Shown: piece by piece, positions 32,942 through 41,280 of the stretch
Position numbering within the stretch: the stretch's first letter is position 1
How the letters are laid out: the number at the start of each line of letters is the position of its first letter
Origin: an uncultured Collinsella sp.
GTDB lineage: Bacteria > Actinomycetota > Coriobacteriia > Coriobacteriales > Coriobacteriaceae
DNA length: 64,000 nt
Direction of reading: 5' to 3'
Assembly (NCBI GenBank): GCA_900544235.1
Contig: UQUL01000001.1
Span: forward strand, 45,640 to 109,639
The notes under the pieces: generated by a model
The model's database searches: none
The model's input: the letters and a program-made list of their open reading frames with translations, nothing else
Told to the model about the DNA's origin: nothing
Program-made: the position numbers and the translations under genes

Positions 32942-34246
32942 TTGAATAGCCAGCTGATCCAACAGGGCCGCGCCGCTTACCGCGCGGGTGATTTTTCCGC
33001 TGCAGCCCAGATGCTTGGGGCGGCAAAGACTCCCGATGAGATTATGGGCGAGGCCGATCACCTTCGCGGCAACGCCCTGATGCACCTGGGCATGTATGCC
33101 GAGGCTGCCGAGGCTTATGCCGCCGCCCTCAACGACGGCACCTATGGCAAGCGCGGCGCGCTGCTCACCAACCGCGGTAAGGCGCTCGCCGCCGTGGGCG
33201 ACTACACGACGGCCGCCCAGGCGTTCTCTGCTGCTACGCAGGATGCTTCCTATGCCACGCCGTTCAAGGCCTATCTGGGCCTGGGTAATGCGCTGTTCCA
33301 GTCGGGCGACTATGCCAACGCGGGTACTGCCTTCCGTCAGGCTGCCATCGACGGCGCCAATCCGGCTCCTGCCGCCGCACTCGGCGAGCTTGGTCGTTGC
33401 TTCATTAAGCTCGGCCGTCCGGCGGATGCCGTGGAGACCTACCGCACGGCTATCGACTTTGCCGGCCCCCGCGACGACACGCGTGCGCTCAACGCCGGCA
33501 TGGGTCAGGCACTTTCTGCCGCCGGCCGCCCCTCCGACGCACTCGACGCCTTTAACGTCGCTACTGCCGATGGCATCTACCAGCTCACCTCCGAGCAGGC
33601 CGATGAGCTTGCCCGCGTGCACGATTCGCTTGCCGCGCTGTCTGCCCAGACGGCTATGGCCACGGCACCGGCGCCCGCGATGGACGCTCCTGCCGTCGAT
33701 CCGCTCGATCCTACGGGCGCGACCGGTCAGTTTATGCCCGATCCCTCGGACACCGGCTTCTTTACGCTGTCCGAGTCCGAGATGGTCCAGCAGGACCGTC
33801 AGGACCGCAAGCAGGCCAAGGTCCGTCGTCGCCATCGCCACACGGGTCTCAAAGTCTTCATCGTGCTGCTTCTGCTCATTTTGATTGCCGCGGGCGGTCT
33901 GGGCTTTGCCTACACGCGCGGCTTTGGCTTCCCGTCTCAGGAGTCTGTCGTTACCGATCTGTTCCAGGCTGCCGGCGACGGTGACACCGCAAAGGCCGAG
34001 TCTTGCCTGGCCTCGAGCCTGTCCGAGGACGCCAAGTCGATGATCATCTCCTCGATTCCGCAGGGTGCCACCGTGTCCGTCGAGGGCATGGATCAGTCCA
34101 TGACCGAGACGACCGCCAAGGTGAAGGCATCGCTGTCCAAGGGCGGCGAGCAGGAGTACACCGTCAAATTCGTGCGCTCCTACAACCATATCGGCTGGGC
34201 CGTTTCCTCACTCGATATGGATTTCTCGGCTGCTGACAACCAGTAG
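32942..34246 (+). CDS. TPR-repeat, single-span membrane protein of unknown function
   Basis: The 434-residue protein has several TPR-like helical pairs in residues 1 to about 225 (QGRAAYRAGDFSAAAQML, GMYAEAAEAYAAALND, GDYANAGTAFRQAA, GRPADAVETYRTAI). A proline/aspartate-rich linker follows, then one membrane span at about residues 300-322 (VFIVLLLLILIAAGGLGF). An outer domain of about 110 residues follows, which has the pattern of DUF4878-like lumazine/NTF2-type domains, though I cannot confirm it. The TPR part would be cytoplasmic and could scaffold protein complexes. TTG at 32942 follows AAAGGGGAC by 5 bases. It lies just upstream of mreB after a hairpin, so a link with cell-wall elongation is possible but unproven. 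Confidence 0.75.
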   Translation: MNSQLIQQGRAAYRAGDFSAAAQMLGAAKTPDEIMGEADHLRGNALMHLGMYAEAAEAYAAALNDGTYGKRGALLTNRGKALAAVGDYTTAAQAFSAATQDASYATPFKAYLGLGNALFQSGDYANAGTAFRQAAIDGANPAPAAALGELGRCFIKLGRPADAVETYRTAIDFAGPRDDTRALNAGMGQALSAAGRPSDALDAFNVATADGIYQLTSEQADELARVHDSLAALSAQTAMATAPAPAMDAPAVDPLDPTGATGQFMPDPSDTGFFTLSESEMVQQDRQDRKQAKVRRRHRHTGLKVFIVLLLLILIAAGGLGFAYTRGFGFPSQESVVTDLFQAAGDGDTAKAESCLASSLSEDAKSMIISSIPQGATVSVEGMDQSMTETTAKVKASLSKGGEQEYTVKFVRSYNHIGWAVSSLDMDFSAADNQ

Positions 34247-34268
34247 TGACCTTATGGGATTTAGCTTT

Positions 34269-34301
34269 GCCCGGCGCTTCACCGCAAGTGAGGTGCCGGG
34301 C
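34269..34301 (+). terminator. Hairpin between the TPR gene and mreB
   Basis: GCCCGGCGCTTCAC (34269-34282) pairs with GTGAGGTGCCGGGC (34288-34301) with two wobble pairs. Only a short TT follows, so termination may be partial. Confidence 0.55.
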
Positions 34302-34361
34302 TTGCGCTAGTATCATGAGCTAGTAGTTTTCCAGCAATCATCCAACACATCAGGAGTTGCG

Positions 34362-35405
34362 TTGTTTTCTTTGATGGATATGTTCTTCGGTAGCTATGCG
34401 GGCGATCTTGCCATCGACCTCGGCACCGCAAATACGCTTGTCTCCGTGCGCGGCAAGGGCATCGTCATCCGCGAGCCCTCTGTTGTCGCCATCGACAAGA
34501 ACGACGAGCGCATCCTGGCGGTCGGTATCGAGGCAAAGCGCATGCTCGGCCGTACGCCCGGCAACATCGTGGCCGTTCGTCCCCTGAAGGACGGCGTCAT
34601 CGCCGACTTCGATGTTACCGAGGCCATGCTTCGCTACTTTATCGACAAGGCTTCCGAGAAGCGCTATCCGTGGACCCCGCGTCCGCGCGTTGTCGTCTGC
34701 GTTCCCTCCGGCGTCACGTCGGTCGAGAAGCGTGCCGTATTTGAGGCCACGATCCAGGCCGGCGCTCGCCAGGCCTACCTGATCGAGGAGCCCATGGCTG
34801 CCGCTATCGGCGCCGACCTGCCCGTCGAGGAGCCCACCGGCTCCATGGTCATCGACATCGGTGGCGGTACCACCGAGGTTGCCGTTATCGCTATGGGCGG
34901 CATCGTCGTCTCGCAGTCCATCCGTATTGCCGGCGACGAGTTCGATCAGGCCATCCTCACGCACGTTCGTGATGCCTACAACCTGGCCATCGGCGAGCGT
35001 ACGGCAGAGGACATCAAGATCAAGGTCGGCTCCGCCGTGCCGCTCAAGGACGAGCTCGATGTCGAGGTCAACGGCCGCGACGTGATCACCGGTCTGCCCA
35101 AGACCGTGCGCATCGAGAGCGAGGAGATTCGTCGCGCACTCAACAAGCCACTCGACGAGATGGCCAAGGCCGTCAAGGACGCACTCGACGCTACGCCTCC
35201 CGATCTCGCCTCGGACCTTATGTACTACGGCATTTTGCTGACTGGTGGCGGCGCGCTGCTGCGCGGTCTCGACGTGCGCCTGCGCGATGAGACCGGTGTT
35301 TCGGTCAACGTCAGCCCCACGGCGCTCGATAACGTCGTTAACGGCTGTGCCCGCGTGCTCGAGGCCAATGCGTTTGATGGCGGCTTCGTCCAGACCAATG
35401 CTTAA
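34362..35405 (+). CDS. mreB: Rod-shape determining protein MreB (actin-like)
   Basis: The 347-residue actin-family ATPase polymerises beneath the membrane and guides lateral wall synthesis with MreC, MreD, RodA and PBP2, all encoded next. Motifs: phosphate-1 loop DLAIDLGTANTLVSVRGKG, EEPMAAAIGADLPV, phosphate-2 loop MVIDIGGGTTEVAVIAMGG, and TGGGALLRGLD. Length matches (330-350). The start is TTG at 34362, with CAGGAG 7 bases upstream. The N-terminus FSLMDMFFGSYAGDLAIDLG carries a short apolar stretch suited to membrane binding. Many Actinomycetota lack MreB; its presence fits Coriobacteriia. Confidence 0.97.
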   Translation: MFSLMDMFFGSYAGDLAIDLGTANTLVSVRGKGIVIREPSVVAIDKNDERILAVGIEAKRMLGRTPGNIVAVRPLKDGVIADFDVTEAMLRYFIDKASEKRYPWTPRPRVVVCVPSGVTSVEKRAVFEATIQAGARQAYLIEEPMAAAIGADLPVEEPTGSMVIDIGGGTTEVAVIAMGGIVVSQSIRIAGDEFDQAILTHVRDAYNLAIGERTAEDIKIKVGSAVPLKDELDVEVNGRDVITGLPKTVRIESEEIRRALNKPLDEMAKAVKDALDATPPDLASDLMYYGILLTGGGALLRGLDVRLRDETGVSVNVSPTALDNVVNGCARVLEANAFDGGFVQTNA

Positions 35406-35426
35406 TTTCCAAAAGGTGGATTCCAT

Positions 35427-36425
35427 TTGGCACGATCTTCGGGTTTCTCCACAAATCTGAATACCAAGCGACAATCAACGGGTATGCGCCCGTTGATTGT
35501 TTTCAGCCTGATTTCGGTGTTGCTGCTCACGTTTTACATCCGCGAGGGCGAGGCAGGGCCGATTCATGCCGTGCGTTCGGGCGTAACGACGATTACCTCT
35601 CCGGTGCGCTTTGTGGGCTCGGCTGTGGCGGCTCCCTTCAATGCGATTGGCAACGTGTTCTCTAACCTAACGGCGTCGCAGGACACGCTCGACGAGCTCA
35701 AGAAGCAAAATGAGGAGCTGACCTCTAAGGTCGCCGAGCTTTCTGAGGCTCAAAAGACTGCCGAGCGCCTGGAGGGCCTGGTCGGGCTGCAATCGACCTA
35801 CAACCTCAAATCGACCGCAGCTCGTATCGTTGGTGCCTCCGGCGATGCCTGGACCTCGACCGTCACCATCGACAAGGGCTCTGCCGACGGCCTTACCATC
35901 AACATGCCCGTGACGAGTTCTGCCGGTGTTATCGGCCAGATTATCGAGGTATCGGCCAAGACCTCTACCGTGCGCCTGATTGGCGACGAGAACTCGGGCG
36001 TGTCCGCCATGGTGCAGGACACGCGCGCCCAGGGTATGCTGCAGGGTCAGGCTGACGGCACGCTGCGTCTTGAGTACGCGAGCGTCGACTCCGATGTTAA
36101 GGTTGGCGATATCATCGTGACCTCTGGCATCGGCGGCGTGTTCCCCAAGGGCCTTCCGCTTGGCACCGTCTCGTCGGTTGAGAAATCGGCAAACGACGTG
36201 TACTACACCATTGTGGTGCGCGCCCAGACGACGGCCGAGAACAACGAGGAAGTGCTGGTCATCACCTCGCTGACCGACGAACAGTCGGCCTCGGATGAGG
36301 ACGTGAGCACGGCCAACAGCACGCCGCAGGGAACGTCGCGCGATGCTGCGACCAAGACGAAGGACGAGAGCTCGGATGACAGTTCCGACACGTCCGAGAC
36401 GACCGATTCTGGCTCGAGCGAATAG
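35427..36425 (+). CDS. mreC: Rod-shape determining protein MreC
   Basis: The 332-residue protein has a short cytoplasmic N-terminus, one membrane span (about residues 21-38, PLIVFSLISVLLLTFYI), a coiled coil (about 85-120), and the paired beta-barrel domain (RIVGASGDAWTSTVTIDKGS, then VTSSAGVIGQIIEVS, then GDIIVTSGIGGVFPKGLPLG). It links MreB inside to PBP2 outside. The last 45 residues are low-complexity Ser/Thr/Asp/Glu, an extra tail compared with typical MreC. The start is TTG at 35427, with AAAGGTGGA 6 bases upstream. It follows mreB by 21 bases. Confidence 0.95.
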   Translation: MARSSGFSTNLNTKRQSTGMRPLIVFSLISVLLLTFYIREGEAGPIHAVRSGVTTITSPVRFVGSAVAAPFNAIGNVFSNLTASQDTLDELKKQNEELTSKVAELSEAQKTAERLEGLVGLQSTYNLKSTAARIVGASGDAWTSTVTIDKGSADGLTINMPVTSSAGVIGQIIEVSAKTSTVRLIGDENSGVSAMVQDTRAQGMLQGQADGTLRLEYASVDSDVKVGDIIVTSGIGGVFPKGLPLGTVSSVEKSANDVYYTIVVRAQTTAENNEEVLVITSLTDEQSASDEDVSTANSTPQGTSRDAATKTKDESSDDSSDTSETTDSGSSE

Positions 36426-36430
36426 GGGGC

Positions 36431-37003
36431 ATGTCCATGGATCTACACGAGCAGGGGATGAGCTCCCGCACGTTTGTGATCGCCGCCATCGTGTGCGTGC
36501 TGCTGCAGGCAGGCCTGGCACCGCAGATCTCCATTGCGGGCGGTCGCGTCAACTTCATGATTATTCTGGTGTGCCTAAGCGTGTTCTCGGGCGACCCGAC
36601 CCGTGCCGTCGTGTGCGGTTTTTGCAGCGGCTTGTTTTATGACCTGTCCGCTGCCGTGCCGGTGGGCGTTATGTCACTCCTGCTGACCGTGGGTTCTTTT
36701 GCCCTGGTGCACAGCGCCGTTGGTCAGACGGGCGGTACCCCGAGTGCGCGCGGCGTCACTGTGGGCGCCTTTGCGCTCGTCATTAATGTGATTTACAGCA
36801 TCATCTTGCTGTTTATGGGTTTGGAGACGAGCTTTGTCGTGGCGATCTTCGGCCATGCGCTGCCGTCCTCGATCCTGACGGGTCTGGTTGCCATTCCGTT
36901 TTTGATGTCCGGCGTCGTGCCGCAGTCCGGCTATGGATTCTCCGCACGTGGCGGACGCCAGACGGGTATGCGCTTTAAGCCCAAGACCCGCAAGCTCAAA
37001 TAG
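36431..37003 (+). CDS. mreD: Rod-shape determining protein MreD
   Basis: The 190-residue protein is an integral membrane component of the elongation complex. It has about five hydrophobic segments, the first with FVIAAIVCVLLQAGLAPQI, and the typical FCSGLFYDLSAAVPVGVMSL loop. It ends in a basic tail (MRFKPKTRKLK). It lies 5 bases after mreC and 13 bases before the PBP2 gene, in the usual order. ATG at 36431 has GGGGG 6 bases upstream. Confidence 0.9.
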   Translation: MSMDLHEQGMSSRTFVIAAIVCVLLQAGLAPQISIAGGRVNFMIILVCLSVFSGDPTRAVVCGFCSGLFYDLSAAVPVGVMSLLLTVGSFALVHSAVGQTGGTPSARGVTVGAFALVINVIYSIILLFMGLETSFVVAIFGHALPSSILTGLVAIPFLMSGVVPQSGYGFSARGGRQTGMRFKPKTRKLK

Positions 37004-37016
37004 GGGAGGCCCGTAG

Positions 37017-39086
37017 ATGTCTTCCCAGTTGACGGTTATTATCGCTGGTATCGTGCTGGTTGTGGCCATCGTGGTCGCACTGGTCATCATGCGTCGTGGC
37101 GATTCCCGTTTTACCTACGATACGCAGCATGGAACGGCCCCACGCGCCACCGAGGGCGAGGGCAATACCGCGGCGACCGCCTTTAAGGGCCGCTTTTCCA
37201 TCCTCACCACGGGTGTGGGCGCGATGTTTGCGGCGCTTGCCGTCAAGCTGTGGGGCATGCAGATGGTCTCGTCGGACTATTACGAGAAGCAGGCTAATAG
37301 CAATCAGACTCGCACCGTTACCACTCCCGCTGTACGCGGCCGCATCCTCGACCGCAATGGCGTGGCGCTTGTCCAGAACCGTCCCTCACTTGCTGTCGTG
37401 GCCTACCGCGACCTTGCCGAGGATGAGGTTCTGGTTCGCCATCTTGCCAACGTGCTTGGAATGCCTTACGTGGCGGTCCTTCGCAATATTCAGGACAATA
37501 CAGAGGGCGCTCAGAGCCTGCATACCATCGCGACGGACGTCCGTCGCTCCACGGTTGCCTATATCAAGGAACACGCCGGCGAGTTCCCGGGCGTCAAGAT
37601 TGCCGAGCGTACCGAGCGCCAGTATCCATATGGCGAGACGGCATGCCATATCTTGGGCTATACCGGCACCATTACCTCCGAGCAGCTCGAGGCCCAGAAT
37701 AAGAAAACCTCTGGCGATGATGATGCTTCTGCTGGCAAGATTACGTACCAGTCGGGCGATATCGTGGGCCAGGCGGGCGTTGAGAGCTACTACGAAAACC
37801 TGCTGCAGGGTATTCGTGGCGAGCAGACCGTCAAGGTCGATGCCTCGGGCAATGTGACCGGTCAGGCCGGTGCCGTGCCTGCGAAGGCCGGCTCCGACAT
37901 TAAGCTCACGCTCGACCTTAAGATCCAGCAGGCCTGTGAGACGGCGCTGGCGAGCGCTATCGAGCTTGCCAAGACCACTGGCTACAGCAATGCCGGCAAC
38001 GGCGCTGTGGTGTGTCTCGATCCCAACAATGGCGAGATCCTGGGCATGGCGAGCCAGCCCAAGTTCGATCCGTCCGTCTTTATCGGTGGCGTCTCAAATG
38101 ACGTGTGGACCGAGCTCAATGATGACAAGGGTTCGCACCCGCTGCTCAACCGCGCCATTAGCGGACAGTACATGTCGGCCTCGACCATCAAGCCGCTCTC
38201 GGCACTGGCCGGTCTTGAGTTTGGAACCTACACGTCGGGGCAGACGACCAACTGCACGGGCTATTGGACGGGTCTGGGCAAGTCGTGGGGCAAGTACTGC
38301 TGGTTGCATTCCGGCCACGGCACCATGACGCTGCAGTCGGGTATCGCCAACTCGTGCGACCCTGTCTTCTACGACATGGGCAAGGCGTTCTTTTATGACG
38401 AGCAACATCCCGAGGGCTTGCAGGAGGTCTTTCGTCGCTGGGGCCTAGGCAAGACCTGCGGTATCGATCTGCCGAGTGAGGGCGCGGGCCGTATTCCCGA
38501 TGCCGAGTGGAAAGAGTCGTACTTCACCGACGCCTCTGCCGAGGACCGCAAGTGGAATGCCGGCGATATGACCAACATCGCCATCGGCCAGGGCGACATC
38601 CTGGTGACGCCCCTGCAGATGGCGTGCGCCTATATGGGTCTTGCCAACGGCGGCAAACAGTACGTGCCCCACGTGTTTTTGTCTGCCGTGTCGCGCGATG
38701 GCGACGGCGATGCCTATAAGTACAACGGCAAGGGCAAGAAGAAACGCCTGGAGGCCAAGATCAACAGCGATTCGGATTTGGCTCTTGTTCGCAACGGCAT
38801 GCACGACGTGATTTACACGGCATCGACGTCCCTGGCGGCGCACTTTGGCACCCTGACGCCGCAGGTATACGGCAAGTCGGGCACGGGCGAGAAAAGTGGC
38901 GAGGACGAATACGCGTGGTTCTGCGCCTATGCGCCGGCCGATGACCCCAAGTATGTCATCGCTACTGTCCTGGAGCAGGGCGGCGGTGGCTCGGATACCG
39001 CGATGCATGTCGTGCGCGACGTGCTCGGTGTGATTTATGACGAGCCCGATACCTCTTCGGCCTCGGGCGATTCTTCGGTTCGATAG
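37017..39086 (+). CDS. mrdA: Penicillin-binding protein 2 (class B transpeptidase of the elongasome)
   Basis: The 689-residue protein cross-links peptidoglycan during lateral growth. The dimerisation domain begins at about residue 100 (TTPAVRGRILDRNGVALVQN). The catalytic serine is S389 in STIK (389-392), the second motif is SCD at 446-448, and the third is KSG at 620-622. S-x-D rather than S-x-N is normal for this class. Two membrane-type segments are seen, near residues 5-25 and 62-78, where most PBP2 proteins have one; this is an unusual N-terminal extension. The ATG at 37017 follows GGGAGG. rodA follows after 9 bases and supplies the partner glycosyltransferase. Confidence 0.95.
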   Translation: MSSQLTVIIAGIVLVVAIVVALVIMRRGDSRFTYDTQHGTAPRATEGEGNTAATAFKGRFSILTTGVGAMFAALAVKLWGMQMVSSDYYEKQANSNQTRTVTTPAVRGRILDRNGVALVQNRPSLAVVAYRDLAEDEVLVRHLANVLGMPYVAVLRNIQDNTEGAQSLHTIATDVRRSTVAYIKEHAGEFPGVKIAERTERQYPYGETACHILGYTGTITSEQLEAQNKKTSGDDDASAGKITYQSGDIVGQAGVESYYENLLQGIRGEQTVKVDASGNVTGQAGAVPAKAGSDIKLTLDLKIQQACETALASAIELAKTTGYSNAGNGAVVCLDPNNGEILGMASQPKFDPSVFIGGVSNDVWTELNDDKGSHPLLNRAISGQYMSASTIKPLSALAGLEFGTYTSGQTTNCTGYWTGLGKSWGKYCWLHSGHGTMTLQSGIANSCDPVFYDMGKAFFYDEQHPEGLQEVFRRWGLGKTCGIDLPSEGAGRIPDAEWKESYFTDASAEDRKWNAGDMTNIAIGQGDILVTPLQMACAYMGLANGGKQYVPHVFLSAVSRDGDGDAYKYNGKGKKKRLEAKINSDSDLALVRNGMHDVIYTASTSLAAHFGTLTPQVYGKSGTGEKSGEDEYAWFCAYAPADDPKYVIATVLEQGGGGSDTAMHVVRDVLGVIYDEPDTSSASGDSSVR

Positions 39087-39095
39087 GAGGCTGCG

Positions 39096-40322
39096 ATGGA
39101 TTTTTCTCCGGCGGATCTGTTCCGTTCAACCAAGACCGGCTCTCGCAGCAGCCTGGACCGCGTCAACAAGCAACTTTCGGCCTCGCGCGGCACGTTTCGC
39201 CAAAAGGTGCATATCGGTGTGCTCGTGGCTACAGTGGCGCTCGTCGCCTACGGTGCCATCATTATCTGGTCGGCTTCGCAGTTTAAGGCCGATGCCTCGT
39301 TCTCACGCCATCTGCTGGGAATTGGCATCGGGGCGGTGCTGGCGGTGCTGGTCTGGCGTACCGATCTGCGCGGTATTTCCAATTTCTCGACGGCGTTGCT
39401 CGTCATCGACCTGATCGTGATCCTCTCGCCCAAGATTCCGGGTCTGTCCTATACGGGCGGTCTGGGCATGACGGGCTGGATCAAGATTCCCGGTATCGGC
39501 TTGACATTCCAGCCGGTTGAGCTTGCCAAGCTCATCACCATCTTCTTTATTGCTACGCTTGGCTCGCAGTATAACGGTCGCATCGATACCGTTCGCGACT
39601 ACGTCAAGCTCTGCGGCATGCTGTCCATTCCGTTTTTGGCCGTCGTTGCCATGGGCGACCTGGGCTCGGGCCTGGTCGTGCTGGTTTCGGGCGCCATCGT
39701 CATTTGTATGAGCGGTGCACGCCGCGAATGGGTGCTGTCGACCCTGGCCCTGCTCGTGGGCTTGGTGGCCCTCGTTCTGGCGCTCGATTCGGTCTTTGAT
39801 TCGTTGCTCGGCCACGATGTGCTCATCAAGCAGTATCAGATGAACCGTCTGACGGTCTTTATCGACCCCGATAATGCCGATTCGGACGATGCCTACAACC
39901 TGCAGCAGTCGCTTATCGCCGTTGGCTCGGGCGGCTTCTTTGGTAAGGGTTTGGGCCATGCGACGCAGTCGGCCGGCGGCTTTCTGCCTGAGTTCCACAC
40001 CGACTTCGTCTTCGCCTTTTTGTCCGAGACCTTTGGTTTTTGCGGTTCCTTTTTTCTCTTGTGCCTCTACGTGCTGCTGATCTTTTCGACGATTCGCGTC
40101 GCCTTTAAGTGTGAGTCGCTGTTCCTGCGTCTGTCGTGCGTAGGTATCGTCGGCATGTGGGCATTCCAGACCTTCGAGAACATCGGCATGTGCATCGGCA
40201 TGATGCCGATTACCGGTATTCCGCTACCGTTTATTAGCTTCGGTTCGTCTTCGATGATGATCCAGCTGCTGACGGTGGGTATCGTACAATCCATATGGCG
40301 GCATCGTTCGGGCGCCGCGTAA
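39096..40322 (+). CDS. rodA: RodA/FtsW-family peptidoglycan glycosyltransferase (SEDS protein)
   Basis: The 408-residue SEDS protein polymerises lipid II for wall elongation with the PBP2 encoded upstream. About ten membrane spans are visible. Family motifs are LSYTGGLGMTGWIKIPGIGLTFQPVELAKL, given here by its ends, then AMGDLGSGLVVLV. QQSLIAVGSGGFFGKGLGHA follows, and then FVFAFLSETFGF with the conserved acidic loop; PLPFISFGSSSMM closes the core. Context with mreBCD and PBP2 points to RodA rather than FtsW. The N-terminal 45 residues are a charged cytoplasmic extension. ATG at 39096 follows AGGAGG by 4 bases. Confidence 0.94.
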   Translation: MDFSPADLFRSTKTGSRSSLDRVNKQLSASRGTFRQKVHIGVLVATVALVAYGAIIIWSASQFKADASFSRHLLGIGIGAVLAVLVWRTDLRGISNFSTALLVIDLIVILSPKIPGLSYTGGLGMTGWIKIPGIGLTFQPVELAKLITIFFIATLGSQYNGRIDTVRDYVKLCGMLSIPFLAVVAMGDLGSGLVVLVSGAIVICMSGARREWVLSTLALLVGLVALVLALDSVFDSLLGHDVLIKQYQMNRLTVFIDPDNADSDDAYNLQQSLIAVGSGGFFGKGLGHATQSAGGFLPEFHTDFVFAFLSETFGFCGSFFLLCLYVLLIFSTIRVAFKCESLFLRLSCVGIVGMWAFQTFENIGMCIGMMPITGIPLPFISFGSSSMMIQLLTVGIVQSIWRHRSGAA

Positions 40323-40340
40323 CCGCTGGAGGGGTTTGCT

Positions 40341-41270
40341 ATGAAAATTCCCGTAGATAAGCTGACCCGCGCTTTTAAGATGGGCGCGTCCGTTAAGAAG
40401 GATTCCGATACGCCGGTGCGCGTCTCGGTCTATCTGGATTCGTCCGCCTCGCGCTTTCTGGCCGAGACGGTGCGTGACGCCTTTGTGCCGCAGACGACCT
40501 CGGGCATTGTGCGCGTCGAGCGTCTGGGGGAGGAGCGAATTGCTCCAAAGACCGATACCGATGTGGTGCTGGTGCTCTCGTGTGGTTCCGACCGCTTGGA
40601 GAGTGCCGTGCAGGAGCTCGTGATCGCCGGCGCGCCCGTGTGCGTGCTTGCCGAGTCTGCTGTGGAGGTGCCGTTTATCGAGGAGTCCACGCCCATGCTC
40701 GGTGTGGTGGCGGCAACCGATAAGACGTATCTGCTCGAGACGCTTGCCCGCTGGATTCTCGATCGCACCGACAAGGAAACGGCTTTTGCGGCGAACTTTG
40801 CCTTCATGCGCATCGCGGCGGCCAATCGTATCATCACCTCGTGTGCGCTCACCAATATGGCGACCGGGGCTTTGGTGTTTTTGCCGGGCGCCGATTATCC
40901 CGTTATGGCGCTGGCGCAGGTGGGCATGCTCTTTGAGCTCGCTGCCGTCTTTGGACGCGGCATTAAGCCTGAGCGCGGCTACGAGGTCGCGGGCGTGCTT
41001 GCCGGCGGTCTTGTGATCCGCGCGGTCACCCGCGCGCTCGTCAAGCAGACGCCGCATATTGGGTTTGCCGTCAAGGCGCTCACTGCTGCCGCGGGCACCT
41101 ATGGCATGGGCCGTGCGCTCGTTTCGCTCTACGAGCGCGATGTCGACTACAGTCGTGCCAACGAGGTGGTCACTGCCACGTTTTCCCGCGTTCGCGATCT
41201 GGTGACCACGGTCGCGGGCGCTACCCGTCCTATGGCGTCCTATCAGGACGCATCAGATCTCGCTGCTTAG
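40341..41270 (+). CDS. DUF697-like membrane-associated protein of unknown function
   Basis: The 309-residue protein starts with a basic amphipathic stretch. Residues 25-120 resemble a Rossmann-like sensor half (VRVSVYLDSSASRFLAETV, then VVLVLSCGSDRLESAV). A hydrophobic helical half with GALVFLPGADYPVMALAQVG, then LAGGLVIRAVTRALV follows, as in the DUF697 domain that often accompanies GTPases. No GTPase domain is present here. It lies between rodA and a radical-SAM gene with short gaps, so it is probably transcribed with the elongasome genes. Function is not known. The ATG at 40341 follows GGAGGGG. Confidence 0.6.
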   Translation: MKIPVDKLTRAFKMGASVKKDSDTPVRVSVYLDSSASRFLAETVRDAFVPQTTSGIVRVERLGEERIAPKTDTDVVLVLSCGSDRLESAVQELVIAGAPVCVLAESAVEVPFIEESTPMLGVVAATDKTYLLETLARWILDRTDKETAFAANFAFMRIAAANRIITSCALTNMATGALVFLPGADYPVMALAQVGMLFELAAVFGRGIKPERGYEVAGVLAGGLVIRAVTRALVKQTPHIGFAVKALTAAAGTYGMGRALVSLYERDVDYSRANEVVTATFSRVRDLVTTVAGATRPMASYQDASDLAA

Positions 41271-41280
41271 GGGTTTTCCG

